DNA of 64,000 bases. Source: Pseudeuparius sepicola. Lineage: Eukaryota > Arthropoda > Insecta > Coleoptera > Anthribidae. The notes under the pieces were generated by a model. It ran no database searches. It was given only the letters and a program-made list of their open reading frames with translations, and was not told the origin of the DNA. This document shows positions 10,263 to 21,870 of this stretch, piece by piece (the first letter of the stretch is position 1; every line of letters starts with the position of its first letter). The stretch lies in assembly GCA_963920635.1 (NCBI GenBank), contig OY987301.1, positions 42,321,820 to 42,385,819 of the forward strand, written 5' to 3'. The position numbers and the translations under genes are program-made.

Positions 10263-12452
10263 TATTGATACCCCTAAAATGGTAGCATTGGAACGTAAAG
10301 TTATGAAGATTTAGAAAATCTCTAGAAACCCGTCGTGTTATTTTGAATTTCTATAGGCCTTCTCTAAGTAGTTTGTGTCATTCCTGTGAGTTTAATTGTT
10401 TGATTTTCGTTTACTTATTTTGGTGTTATAATACGAGTAGATTACCTCTTATTGTTGTTGGACATATTTTATGTCCATATGAACACCGTCCATACATTTT
10501 AAATACATGGATATTTCACCCTTCTTAATTTTGTTATTTTGCAGAAACAAAGAAATTACGAGGAGATGAAAGTCCAAAAAAGCGAGTAGATGTCGGTATA
10601 CTCTGTGACTTGAGTAGATATTTGCTCTTAAATCATGGATTAAAAAGAGTGATGTGGTAGCGGTTTTTTCTTATTGCGGTGAAATTCAACAAGTATTATT
10701 TTGTTTTTCCCTTCTACATAGCAGAAAACATTTGTTTATATGATTACTGTATAAAGGAAAATGCCATAAATGGCAAACGCCGCCCTCTGGCCATCGCGTG
10801 AATTAGTTTTTGTCCCTCCATGAAAATAAATAAGCTGCGGCAAAAGCCGAACATAAATATTTATTAATAAGAGGTTTGTAGACCATCCGCCGATAAATTA
10901 CTTGAAATATTTCCTATATCCCCGTATCGATTGCCCTGGTAACTTACAGTCGCCCATAAAACTTGCGGAGAACTTGTGTTTCAGAGTAAAGTTTCGCGCA
11001 ACTTCAAATAATAAATATGAAAGTTCTTAAAAGTTAGAACGGACTACCGACAATTTAACATCCAGACCAGATGATTTGAACGCGCTTAAGGTATTTTTGT
11101 TGCGGAGGACGCATTGCGGACCAGACAGACAGTGTTTTAATGAGATTTCCTGGGTTCGATTCTGGCAACGAATTCTATAGGGTAAAGAAATTCTATTTGA
11201 AAGTACCTAGACATCTTTCACTTCAGACTTTAAACTCCCTCCGTCGATACCTTCGAAACGAAAATCGAAATTGTATTAGAAGTTTCTCTCGCATAATTAA
11301 TGTTTAGAAATGATGAAATTTATAAAAAAAAACTAAATGGCACGAAAACCGTGAAAAAATTATGAAATTAGTTCCTGTGGAAGATAATTATTAATTTAGA
11401 AACTTTACAATCAATGGTTCCTTACCTCAACGCAGTGTGTAAAACGCGCTAACAAATTAAACAGACGCAACGTGATTCACAAAATCATCATAATCTTATC
11501 TAAGAAAGTAGGTAGGTACTGTTGTAGGAGACGCAAGCACACACAACAGTTTCTCAGGATGAAAGCGTCATCACATCATATTTGACTTGTACGATATTGC
11601 CACATGATACAGGAAAGCACAGACTATTTATTCTGTGAGGAAAGGAAATAAATTAGTGTATAATATTTATCAAGTATTTTCCGAATGAAACAATTGCTGA
11701 CAATGGAAGCATGGATGCTATTAAAACCCGAAAGTTTATTTACATTCCCTGTCATATAAAAGGGTCGAGCTCGAGCTTATATCTCTGAGTAAAATTATGT
11801 AGGGGTACAACAGTTGACGCAGATTTAACAGTTCGTGTGTATCTTTTAACAAAATGTTGACAACTTTTGCATTATACTTCAACTAATTTTTCCTCCACTA
11901 ATAGCAACCGACCACTTTGGCACTGTTGAACTGGGGAAATCTGACAGCTTTTGTTCCTCTTTTGATATAGTATCTTAGACAAGGAAAAAGGGAGGACGCC
12001 TAATTACAGCGCTCGCGGCCGTATTACCGACTGCCACATCGCACGACAGGCCATTGGCGTGGCATGAAACGCGTTCTTAGCCAATATCACAAAAATGTTA
12101 AAAATGAAAAGGTAGGTAGGTAGTTAATTTTGACTTACGAGTACATGTAATTTGAACTATTGGTATTTATTTGCAGATGATTTCCCAAATGTAAAGCTAG
12201 TGTCAAGTGCTGAAATATTTCTTGTGGCGATTTCGAATCAATCAAAATAAAATAAATTTTGCACGCCCATGGAAACCAGCCCATATTTTATGAATCTATC
12301 ATAATCAATTAAGAAATTTTCAATAAAAACTATGTTAAAAAATAATTATATTGGTCCTATTTACAAAAAAAAACAATGCACTTTGAAGAAGTTATATTGA
12401 GAAAAAAAAATGTTTTAGGGCATCTTTCAAAGCTAGCTTGTTAAATATTTAC
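10263..12452. other. 2.2 kb without recognisable genes
   Basis: No coding region was recognised. Bases 10780-11000 are somewhat GC-richer, with CCATAAA-type and TAAT sites, and could be regulatory. At 11617-11637 a short hairpin GCACAGACTATTTATTCTGTG resembles motifs at 22882-22920 and 44627-44650. A short TAGG repeat lies at 12111-12123. Confidence 0.2.
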
Positions 12453-12640
12453 CTGTGTAACGAAATCTCGGGCTCTTGCTTTTCACTTCTTCTTTTGCAT
12501 TCAAACGCTGAACGATTCGCCAAGGGAAGACTATATTTTCCCCTTAATCACTGTTACTTTTAATTCACAAATTCACGAAATTAACTCACAACGTACTCCC
12601 TTTATCTGCGACGTATAAAATGGCCGCCGTTCAAAACGAC
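12453..12640 (-). other. Candidate non-coding first exon with splice donor
   Basis: On the minus strand this stretch ends in ACACAG|GTAAATATT (donor GT at 12451-12452), a good eukaryotic 5' splice site. Upstream, at 12617-12630, the sequence is GGCGGCCATTTTATA on the minus strand, similar to YY1/Pho-type elements found around many transcription starts. An open frame without an ATG (GENIVFPWRIVQRL...SPRFRYT) runs into the donor. If the exon is coding it would have to start from an upstream exon, but no clear acceptor is visible. A 5'-UTR exon of a minus-strand gene whose body lies to the left or outside is one reading. Transcript data would decide. Confidence 0.25.
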
Positions 12641-12979
12641 GTAACAAAATCTTTTCACCTCGGAATGAGAGATAATAAGCTGCAAACTTGTATAAACCTT
12701 TATTTTTGGCGTTTTAAAAGTTGTCTCAAAAGTCTCATAAAATCTCGTGTCCGCATCATTAATTACTAAAAAATAATTTGCATTATTTATTAATTAATAC
12801 ATTATATTTAATAATATTTTTCATTTGTCAAATATATTCGTTTTATAACTTAGGTACCTACTAAGTGCGTAATAAAAAAATGTTACGTAAAATACTTTTT
12901 AATTATATTCTAATATATCTTAATATTCTATTTTAAGTAGAAAAGGAACAGAGAAAATATATTTTAATTATATCTTTAT

Positions 12980-13175
12980 TTAGTAATTATGTATCATACC
13001 ATTACACTGGCCACAAGTTAAAGAACATTGCAATCCCGATTTCTTGCATCCGCAGCGTGAACCACAACCATTTTTGCAATTGCAAAATATTATTCATATG
13101 GAGCTGGTGCGGTAATTTTGTCATTATCGGTTCCAGGAGTTCATTTTGCAGAACCCAACCCGCAGGCCTGGGGTT
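12980..13175 (-). pseudogene. CXC (Tesmin/TSO1-like) domain fragment with a frameshift
   Basis: Reading the minus strand from 13175, one frame gives NPRPAGWVLQNELLEPIMTK. After a one-base shift near 13095 another frame gives IFCNCKNGCGSRCGCKKSGL followed by QCSLTCGQCNG, and then a stop at 12980-12982. The C-x-C-x3-GCGSRCGCKKSG-x2-C-x4-C-x2-C pattern is the cysteine-rich CXC motif, which binds zinc and DNA in Tesmin/TSO1 proteins. In many insect genomes a related motif follows a GWxL...LxPIxT segment at the C-terminus of repeated, probably element-encoded proteins; that order is kept here. The frameshift, the lack of any upstream coding sequence and the repeat-rich setting indicate a dead fragment. 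All nine core cysteines are retained. Confidence 0.65.
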
Positions 13176-13279
13176 CTAAATCACTCCCTAACCAAGTTAG
13201 TAATTAATTAACTTTATCTTTATACGACTAGACGTATTATTTGCCGGGACTCACCGTTGACCTTGCATTATGCCATGCA

Positions 13280-15160
13280 AGTTGAGAAATATCGATGACA
13301 AGGTAGCACTTTTAACAAACGTATTCTTAAATTATTTATTTGATGAACATGCCCCCTTGAGACAAGTAATAATCAGTAAGTTAAAACCTCTTCGGCTTAC
13401 TGGTACCTTAAAAATCATGATGATGGAAAGAGATAACTAAGGCTTTGTCTAAGGATACATCGGACTAAAAATGTCAATAATCGATAGAGATATAAGGATC
13501 TTTGAAACCTCGTATTGACTGTGGTTAGACGAAAGAAGAAAAATTACGCAACTTACATGTTTTCTTTTGTAGGAGTAGATGAGCGGCACTTAAGGACTTG
13601 GGTCTGAGAACAAATACAAGAGAGATGCCGAATCACCTCTCTGATATATTCTCCAAAACTGTAAATAGCCAAAATGCTAATTCTGCACATGTATGTGACT
13701 ATTGTGACTCTCAATCATGTCCAATTGGTTGTATATATGTGTAGAACTTGGATATTTTCCACCCGTCTGTAAAGAATCTTTTATTTCGTAATTTGGGGAT
13801 GGTCACAGTACCTTCTCTGCGTTAGGCAATGTCACTGATTGAATCATAGGTGCTACTGATAATAAAAAGGTCATGCAACTGCTTTGATATTACTCGAGTT
13901 TTCTAAAGCGTTCGACACCGTCGACCACCAAATGTTAGATATTCTTTAAATTTAAATACATATATTGGTTTGGATGACATGTCGTTGAGTTTCTTTAAAC
14001 ACTACTTGCCTGGGAGATCACAAAGGGTGTGTATTGAAGTTGATGTGTCTGATGTCAAATTTATATCCTCTGGAGATTCCCAGGGATCCGTCCTAGGACC
14101 TCTTTTGTTTTTAATGTATACCTTCGACTTATTCTCAAGACTTAATGCTTGTTGTATACAAGGCATGCAGACGACACTGTGTGACCAACAGGGCTCTCAA
14201 AGAATTCATAAGTTACATTTAAGTTAATGTATGCATAACTTAAGTTAATGCTAAAAAATCGATTTTTTTGTTATTTGGAAAGTCTAAGTCTTGCTAATCA
14301 CTGTTGCCTAATTTTTGTCCAAAAAATAAATAATGAATTGACACCTACAGTTTGTTCAGCGAATGTTCGGCCCTACGTCACAACTCCCGTCCTTGTCTTA
14401 CTCACGACTACACGACGGATATCGGTCGTATATTCACGAGCCAGACAAGGACGGGAGTTGTGACGTAGGGCCGAACATTCGATGAACAAACGGTATCTTT
14501 CACGGAATCGGCGCGAAATCTTTAGTTTAGTGGTTGATGCAAACGCAAACTAAGATTCTGAAGTCACGTTTCCAACTTGCTAACAAAAATCATACAGTGC
14601 TCCAAAAATATTATACAGAAATAGGAACATTTTGAATTATAATTTTCGTAAAAAATTATGTTAATCTATTGTTCTTTCGATTTTTAATTATAGTTATATA
14701 GTTGTTTGGATAGGGTTGCCGAGCTAAGGATTCAAAAGTTGCAGAGAACTATTTGTAGATTTGTGTTTGGTTTGAGGAAATTTGCACCGATATCAGGCAA
14801 ATTAAGTTCATTGTTGTGGCTGCCTATATTATGACCAAACTCAAACAATTGCATCATGTCTCCTTCGTAAATCGCCGACCGCATTCTGCTATCCCTCATT
14901 ATTTAAGATGGAAACTCACTTATTGTTTCAAATGGCATCATGTGAGTGTCCGATCGCATAATTTATTAAATTTACCAAAATATCGAACTGTGTTTTATAA
15001 GCGACCAAGAAAGTGACCCAGAAGTTAGAATTCCTTGCCCTGTCAAAAGGGTCTTGAACTTTATAAATAGTTGTATTGCACTCTTCCGATTAAGGGGTTC
15101 TAATTTAAGCGATGTTGAAGTAAAACAACCGCGCCTGTTTACCTATTTGTGCAATATTTC
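13280..15160 (+). pseudogene. Decayed LINE (jockey/CR1-type non-LTR retrotransposon)
   Basis: Three parts of one polyprotein are readable in order, with stops and frameshifts. First, 13285-13440 gives VALLTNVFLNYLFDEHAPLR and a KIMMMERD stretch, typical of the linker before the reverse transcriptase. Second, 13890-14200 gives LEFSKAFDTVDHQML, then GDSQGSVLGPLLFLMY (the G-x-PQGSVLGPLLF motif) and, in a shifted frame, HADDTV in place of YADD. Third, 14715-15020 gives RIQKLQRTICRFVFGLRKFA with PISGKLSSLLWLPI, the conserved C-terminal region. The RT catalytic loop is broken by frameshift and the element has no intact frame. It is interrupted at 14350-14491 by a palindromic MITE. The C-terminal segment resembles that of the 28642-29490 copy, so the two are probably related families. 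Confidence 0.75.
14350..14491. mobile_element. 142-bp palindromic MITE (ACAGTTTGTT family, copy 1)
   Basis: Bases 14350-14398 and 14443-14491 are inverted copies of 49 bp with one mismatch (core GGCCCTACGTCACAACTCCC). It is inserted in the LINE relic. A second, shorter copy lies at 34734-34816. Confidence 0.75.
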
Positions 15161-16555
15161 AACGGAAATGGTCCTATTCAAACACTTTTAATGCGGTAAT
15201 AGGTCCAATAAGTCACTTTAACGTTGCTATGACAAGCCTGTCGCCAGCGCCCGCACCCACGTCATTACGAATACAAATTCCTCTACGTCGAAGGTGGTCC
15301 CTCGACTTTTCCGTTTGCAAATTGCCGACAAAGCCCTCACGTCAAACTTTATATTCAATCCGTCATCGCGAGTTTCCTGCTAAAATTATTAACACTTGTT
15401 TGCACCTTTGAACTTAAGGGCCCTTAGCCATGGTCGTCTATTGTTTACCAAGTAACGCCAATGAATAGGTATAGATTAGCACCCCTTCAAGACAATACAA
15501 TATAAGCCCGCGATAGTAATGTAATCACTATCGTAATCAGTAATCATCATGAAATAATAAATGAAAATATTTCACACGAATCCTAAAACACTCATATTAT
15601 TTAACATAATGACACTTTTTGGGACTTTTCATCCCCTCGTAACTATTCTCAGTCACTTGGATTTTTCAGAATAATACCACCATTGAATTCATTTGCCCCA
15701 AAAATCCGTAGAAAACAACACTATTTTCAACCAACAGTGTCAAAATACGCTAATAAAAAATATTTTTTGTCGAAACAATACTTCCACTGGAATTAATAAC
15801 GCAAGAACATAACATCTCAAACTACTATAAGAGCAACCTAGAAAATGGGACTTAGTAACACAAGCAAAAATATGTCATTGTGATTCTTAGAAAACCTATC
15901 CCCAGCAAATGCAGTATGTCTTCATGGCGTTAGGTGCAAGTATGTCAAATAATACTAAATATTTCGTGTTGGCGAATAAAGTTGAACTGGAGATTTTAAG
16001 CCTGTAAATTTCCTCTGGCAGAACTGAACAGGGAATAACAAAAAATATATATTTTAGCCAAGTTGGTGCAGGAGGCAGTTATTATTTATTTGTAACTTTA
16101 AATAACCTTTAAATTCCTCATTGACTTTCACCCTTTAACGATAAAGTTTGACTTTCCCTACATACCAGTTGAAATTTTGGGGTAAAGTGGCGTGTATAGT
16201 AAACATACGCAATACGCAAATATATATGAGTGTTGAAATAGAAATTAATCAAAGCCTACTCTAGGAGGTTGCTTGTGTACGAGCGTGGCAACCGGAAGCA
16301 ATGACTTTAGCCCGCTTTAGCCTCAACACCTGAAAAGCCTTCGGCGATATGTACCTACCTATGTGTATAATTATAATTATCATCACAACTTACGCTATAT
16401 GTCACCTTTTCGAATAGAATGAGTCATAGGAGGTCGGAACAAAGGTCCCCCTGCCTCGAAAAATTTATGCAGCAACAATATAAAAAAGACCTTTTATAGG
16501 AAGGTTTTGGAATAGTTTACAAATTAACAGATTTAAGTTTTAAATATTCCGCGCC
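15161..16555. other. 1.4 kb without recognisable genes
   Basis: No gene or clear repeat was recognised. A modestly GC-richer patch lies at 15230-15400. Confidence 0.2.
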
Positions 16556-17041
16556 ACAGGGACCGGCAGAAAGTTGGACACAAAAATTTAATATTTTTAA
16601 ACTCTGATTTCGATTAATTTAAATTTCTAGCTGCTAATCGAACAAAATTAAAGTTTAGTAGCAAATCCATGTGTTATCCGATGATAAGTTGCGCTTGCGG
16701 TATTTTATTTTTTTGTAATACACAGGGTGGTCGAAAAAAAATACAAAAAAGTTAAATTCTTTTTTTTTTGTGGCTGTGACTTCAAATCTGACATCCACCT
16801 CTGATTCCAAACAACTTTTGTAAGTAACTTTTTACCGTATTTTAAAAAATAAGGGTACTTTACTCTTGTGTTATTTTGACATTTTTGAATCTACCTCGTA
16901 TCCAAAAAGATATATTTCAATTTTGATGTGTGCGTTTTGAGTTTGAAATGATGCACCAACTTTTATCAAGAATAAAAATTTTTGAGAAATTAATAATAAA
17001 AAAGTTTTCCATTTGTGTCCAACTTTCTGCCGGTCACTGTA
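16556..17041. mobile_element. Inverted-repeat element, TACAGTGACCGGCAGAAAG family, with a nested relic
   Basis: The left end CACAGGGACCGGCAGAAAGT pairs with the right end (complement TACAGTGACCGGCAGAAAGT), and both continue TGGACACAAA. The same opening (TACAGTGACCGGCAGAA) starts the 33259-33935 element. Inside, 16722-16904 resembles the 695-1136 family: a CACAGGGTGGTCG-like end, GGGTACTTTACTCTTG, and a complement of AAAGTTGTTTGGAATC. This looks like an older element of that family lying within, or captured by, this one. Confidence 0.6.
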
Positions 17042-17690
17042 TTATATTGTAATCTTGACGGCATCATTTTCAGTTACAAAAATCTATTCCAAATGTCATT
17101 TTGCGTTATTAGTAACAACATTTTCTGATAATTCAGGAAAACAAGGAAGACAAATTCCTATTTTGCTCAATTTTGCCGCCCTGTACAATTCATCTCCCTG
17201 TATATATTTTTTTCAAATTTGGTATATGCGTATATGTGGTGTCCTTATTAACGCTGTTATGTCCAATTTTAACCAAAAAAAAATCGCTTAATGCATTTAG
17301 TGAAAATTCGGGGTACCTATATAAAAAAAATCGTAGTTGGTCCTGGATTTGCATGTTGACAACAGTAAGAAGGTCAAAACACGCGGTTTGAAGATCTTTC
17401 AGACAAAGGAAAGGTCGGGGGAATATATCCATAAATAAAATCATTGGTAATGGCGATTAACAAAAATTAATATTTTAATGCGAATAACTCTTTAACGGAA
17501 GAGAATAAAGAAAAATGGCATTAATGAGAAATGTTCAGAAAAATTAAGGCTTTCGAGCGATGTAACAAAAGTGGTTATGTTGATGAGAAAAATATTTCTT
17601 GGCGTCGCGACGCCTAGCGAGGTATTTGCAAAGAGTCGCTAGATGGGCCAATTTATTCCTTTATACACCCTATATCATCTCCCATATATC

Positions 17691-18377
17691 TACAGGGTAA
17701 GTTTTTTTCGATGACCACTATAGGGATCTCGGAGCTAGAACAAAGGTTAAATGGGGAAAGAATTGTAGTTTTGAATGCTCAATCGAATGCCCTTTTTGGA
17801 ATTTTAAAAAAGTACATGGCTCACTAGATATTTTGAAACGAGTGATTTTTGCTATTTCATCAGATCTCTGTAACTCCGTTATTTTTGATTATACAGAAAA
17901 ACTGTAGACCCAAAATTGTAGATAATTTTGGGCTTAATAAGATAATCTGATCCAATTTTTTATGTTGTTTGTGATTTTTGAGATATGACATAAACTTGTG
18001 CTTTTTTTTAATGCAAATCATATTTGGCTGTGGCCTTATCAAATCGGCCATTTTTTGAGCTTTCCAAAGATATAATACTCGGCATAATTATAAAAAATAA
18101 AAGAGCTATGGCTAATTATCTGATTTTTTTTTAATTTTCACATAGTCGGCCATGGAATATTTTCATAATTACGTTCTATTTTATAATTAGACATACTTCA
18201 AACTTTCTAATATTTTGTTTTTAGCTGGTAACAAAATGTAACAAAACTTTTTTAAAAACCCAAAAGGAGCATTAGATTGAGCATTCAAAACCGCAATTCT
18301 GTCCCCATTTAACCTTTGTTCTGCTCTGCTAGTTTCCGAGATCCCCATAGCGGTCATCGAAAAAGATTCACCCTGTA
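17691..18377. mobile_element. 687-bp foldback element, TACAGGGT(A/G)A ends
   Basis: The left arm (TACAGGGTAAGTTTTTTTCG, GATCTCGGAGC, AACAAAGGTTAAATGGGG, TTTTGAATGCTCAATC) is matched by the complement of the right arm over about 150 bp. The outside flanks also resemble each other as direct repeats (ATCATCTCCCATATATCT on the left, ATATCTCCATATCTCT on the right); this may be a chance AT-rich similarity. No coding capacity. Confidence 0.7.
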
Positions 18378-18436
18378 TAATATCTCCATATCTCTGACCG
18401 TTTTATTATAATTAACCTCTAGAAGAACCTATTATT

Positions 18437-18572
18437 AGGTCTGTTTCGGCAGAATTTCAAACTAGTTCGAAACGGTCAGGAGCAGGCGCAGTTTCATTTT
18501 GACGTTCCAAAAATGAAACCGCGTATGCTTCTGACAGTTTCAAGCTTATTTCAATTGTGCTGAAACAAACCT
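18437..18572. repeat. 136-bp imperfect palindrome (AGGTCTGTTTC ends)
   Basis: AGGTCTGTTTCGGCAGAATT and the complement of the right end (AGGTTTGTTTCAGCACAATT) match over about 65 bp, with GGTTTCATTTT-like centres. A probable small MITE; the target duplication is unclear. Confidence 0.55.
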
Positions 18573-18646
18573 GTATTAATCTGCGATTGTACATGATGAC
18601 CTGTGTCCTGTTTTCACCTCATATCACAATTTTAACAAAATAGGAA

Positions 18647-18692
18647 ATATTATAAATTATAAGGATATTATAAATATTATAAATTATAAGGA
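18647..18692. repeat. Short direct repeat, 27-bp spacing
   Basis: ATATTATAAATTATAAGGA occurs at 18647 and again at 18674 with an AT spacer; a local slippage-type duplication. Confidence 0.6.
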
Positions 18693-19846
18693 ATCAATAA
18701 ATTTTTTTTCGTCAACTGGTTTTGTCAGGGATAAAATGAATTGCAATAAAACTTTCTATACAGGGTGTATCTTTGATAGGTACAGAAATTTTAACCACGT
18801 AATCGGGGACGTTCATAAAACCGAAAAATGAAAAAAAAAATTTTTTACTCGATGTTTAGAAAATGGGGAAAATCAATCTTTATCCGTGCTCAATGCACGC
18901 CGCTGGATCGTCACTAGAAGCGCTTAGAGGGGAGGTCTAACCTCTCCCTAGGAGATGGAGGGGGAAATAACGTTAGATTAGGAAGGGGAATACCGCGACG
19001 TTGCCGCATGTCAGAGTGGAATAAATCTGCTTGCAGAATTAGGTACCTAGGTACCTTTGAAAATTACTGCTGGTAGGTATCCACGTTTTTTTATGATGTC
19101 GGTTGCTGTGACGAACTGTTTATTGCTTTCTTCACAGGCGCACACAATAATTTAACAAACACGTCAGTTTTTATCACTTTACTGTTATTTTAAGTCCCTA
19201 GGCAGCAGAAATATATCCGAGCGCCGCTCGGAGAAGTCACTGCTAGAAAACTCATTGCTGATTTCACACTTATAATTTTTGTGGAGTAGGTATCTATCTA
19301 CCTACCTATTTTACAACTGATTTTCAGGCCGCAATTTTTTTATCCTAAGAATTAGCCATCTCTTGGGACACCTTGGGATAATAAATTTCTGATCGGCAAT
19401 CAACTGAATAAAGTATTTGTTTTAAAATACAAATTATCTGTAAAAATTGCAAATTTCCACAACCACCCATGGGGTAGAGCAGCGGCGCGTTACTTTTTTT
19501 TAGCGGGTGTTCGCCTGTAGCCCTATCATCCCGAAAAAAGTGGGGGAAGACTGTAATTTGACGTGAATTTAACGCGCGGCTTCGATTTGTTCATAGTTTT
19601 TAATATTTTTCAACCCTTGCCCGATAGTGCGCCACCTTTAAACCCCCTCAGGGTTGTGGTCCTATGTATTATCTACTTTTAAAAAATTATTCGGTTCCGA
19701 AAAAAGTGGGGGAAGACTGTCATTTGATGTGAATTTAACGCGCGGCACCGATTTGTTCATCGTTTTTAATATTTTTCTACCCTTGCCCGATGGTGCGCCA
19801 CTTTTAAACCCCCTCAGGGTTGTTGTCCTGTCTATTGTCTACTTTT

Positions 19847-19970
19847 AATAGTATATTACACACCGAGGTGTCTCGAGATAAAGTTAACCTCGGCGCTTCG
19901 CACCTCGGTTAACTATTTAATCTCTCGACAGTAATGAAACACTTCCCACCTCGGTGTGTAATATACTATT
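19847..19970. mobile_element. 124-bp MITE with perfect 24-bp terminal inverted repeats
   Basis: Bases 19847-19870 (AATAGTATATTACACACCGA plus GGTG) are the exact complement of 19947-19970. Inside, GTTAACC and GGTTAAC form a second, imperfect stem. It interrupts the 166-bp repeat array. Confidence 0.7.
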
Positions 19971-19977
19971 ATCTCGC

Positions 19978-20039
19978 TTACTTCCCGCCCTCCTGGGTGG
20001 AAAGTAAACTTTCCACCCGGGCGGGAGGGCGGGAAGTAA
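19978..20039. repeat. GC-rich 62-bp hairpin
   Basis: ACTTCCCGCCCTCCTGGG-type sequence is followed by its near complement (CGGGCGGGAGGGCGGGAAGT) around AAAGTAAACTTT; one arm carries a 4-base indel. It is far more GC-rich than its surroundings. Confidence 0.65.
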
Positions 20040-20149
20040 AAGTCAAAAAATTGACACTTTCAAACTTCTAAAAAGTCAGAAATGTCGACATTACATACAT
20101 GGTTGTAAATAAAAAATTATTCGGTTCCGAAAATAGTTGGGGAAGACTG

Positions 20150-21200
20150 TCAAATTGGCGTGCTTATCATTTCCGCATTTTTTAACCCTTTGCCGTTTCG
20201 GAACTCTCTCAAGTTAATTCGTAAAAATTTGGTGGCGAAATGTCGCGTAATGTCCCCAAAAACCGAAAAACAGCGACTCCTCCTGGTGAATTTAAGCTTT
20301 TGCGTGCCCTTGACTACTGCCCGACATTCCTTCGCCGAGATTCGCCAGGCGCGGGCATATGACGTTGGCGTCGGGCGCTGGCGTCCGACGCCAACTTCAC
20401 ACAAAAACGACGCCGCGCCGAATCGCGCAATAATTACAATTACGAATGAATTCACTGGCACTGATTCACTCGATTTTGCTACGAGATAGTAGATTAACTT
20501 ATAACGAATGAAACCCCGTATAAATCCGCGAAAATCAAAAATCGGATTTAAGGGACTTTAAGTCAGTTTGGGGACATGTCGGCATAAACGGCAACACCGA
20601 ATAGCGGTATTGGATGGTATGGGGGAAAGCTTGTGCGCACGCACGCCGTCTCCGTCACCGTACCGCCGCGCCGTAGCCGACGCGCTAGTCGAAGATCGTC
20701 CGTCCGATTTTGGGATTTAACAGCTGATTGATATCGATCCGCGGCCGCCTGTAATTTTTGGGAGCGCCAGCTTCAACAAGCAATTTATTATTATACAGAA
20801 TGCCTTACGTGTGGCTATTCTGTGGTATAACAATTCTGTTTCCAAAACGTGGACGCGTATGCAAACGTCGCGTCTCGCTAACCGATATTGTTCCGTTACT
20901 TTGCTTTGTTTTACGAACTGTCGTCGGAACTGAACCTGCTTCTGTACATTTTTCCAGATCCGTTCGCCATTTTTTTGGACCAGCAGTGATGTCCAAACCT
21001 GTTGCAATTGCCGCTACGAATTTGCAGTGAAATAACAAGTGATTTTTTCATATTTCCGTTAAGAAATGCAGTGTTAAACGTTCGCGGCCTTCGTATGAAA
21101 ACAGTGCTAGATAGGTTCCTACTAGGTACCCCAATTACGCGCGAGGATAAAAGAAGCAACTTCAAGTTTTCGCGAAAATTCGGGTTTTATTAGACGCATA
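20150..21200. other. GC/CpG-rich block of about 1 kb, no recognisable product
   Basis: This block is CpG-dense (GCGCCGTAGCCGACGCGC around 20670; GCGGCCGCC around 20740) in an AT-rich region, and contains a perfect 11-bp-arm hairpin at 20364-20395 (GTTGGCGTCGG / CCGACGCCAAC). Open frames occur on both strands over the same bases, as expected from GC-rich DNA with few stop codons. None shows a domain, signal peptide or codon pattern I recognise. It could be a CpG-rich promoter with first exon, or part of an unknown repeat. Confidence 0.25.
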
Positions 21201-21870
21201 CGGTATGGATCTAATTGTACAATCCACCTAGTCGAGTCCCCGTTGGAATAAATCAGCTGAGGGAAACCGAGACGTCCCTAATATTTGGCATCGCGCCGCT
21301 TTAAGTGTGCAGTGAAAAAAAAAACAAGTGTTTTGTTCGTATTTCCGTAAAAAGAGACTATGAAGTGTTATACCTTCGCGACCATCGTATAAAAACAGTG
21401 CCACTAGTTAGGTAGGTACTTAGTGCTTTATGTGATTTTGTGAAGATTTTTGGATAGTATCTAAACACAAGAAAATAGTAAAAATAATCGATGCATCTCA
21501 AAGGTAGGCTTTTTCATGCTATTCGTCGAGCTATTCGCTAAAATAACCTTTAAGGAGTTGTCCAAAAATTATTTATTTATTTATTTAATCTCCACATACA
21601 CCAAATGATACATGGTTGCGTCAATATTCTTCAAATACTGCGAAAAAGCCTCGGAAAAAGCGATTCGACTGGCAACCAGTTACCTAGTGCTTCTTGTGAT
21701 TTTCGAGAGGATTTTTGGATAACATAAGAAAGGAGTACGACACCCGCAAGGAAAATCATCCAGGCATCCGAAAGGTAGTTTTTTTGCATGCTATTCGCTA
21801 AAAGAACCATTAAAGATTTGTTCAAAAATTAGTTGAAAGACTATTCCTGAAATACTGTGAAAGAGCTATA
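21010..21870. repeat. Degenerate direct repeats, about 265-295 bp spacing
   Basis: Bases 21027-21120 and 21308-21405 share TGCAGTGAAA...ACAAGTG...TATTTCCGT...AGTGTTA...TTCGCG...CGTAT.AAAACAGTGC. Bases 21421-21575 and 21685-21830 share TAGTGCTT...TGTGATTTT...GGATTTTTGGATA...AAAGGTAG...CATGCTATTCGCTAAAA. Bases near 21622 and 21842 share TATTC.TCAAATACTG.GAAA.AGC. This looks like an old tandem array eroded by substitutions and indels. Confidence 0.5.

Larger units (their letters stand above)
19531..20190. repeat. 166-bp direct repeat: two full copies and a third partial copy
   Basis: CCGAAAAAAGTGGGGGAAGA begins at 19531 and again at 19697 (period 166). The copies share GTGAATTTAACGCGCGGC, CCCTTGCCCGAT and AACCCCCTCAGGGTTG. 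A third, shorter copy starts near 20116 (TTCGGTTCCGAAAA, GGGGAAGACTGTC). The second and third copies are separated by the palindromes at 19847-19970 and 19978-20039. No coding signal. Confidence 0.75.

Noticed and set aside
11130..11160. tRNA-like B box (GGGTTCGATTCT)
   Set aside because: No T-stem pairing, A box or cloverleaf could be fitted; treated as chance.
20150..20489. Open frames over 100 codons on both strands
   Set aside because: They overlap on opposite strands in CpG-rich DNA with few stop codons; no domain or splice context supports either.
20750..20775. TGGCGCTCCC-like primer-binding site on the minus strand, suggesting an LTR retrotransposon
   Set aside because: No LTR pair ending TG...CA and no gag or pol sequence nearby.
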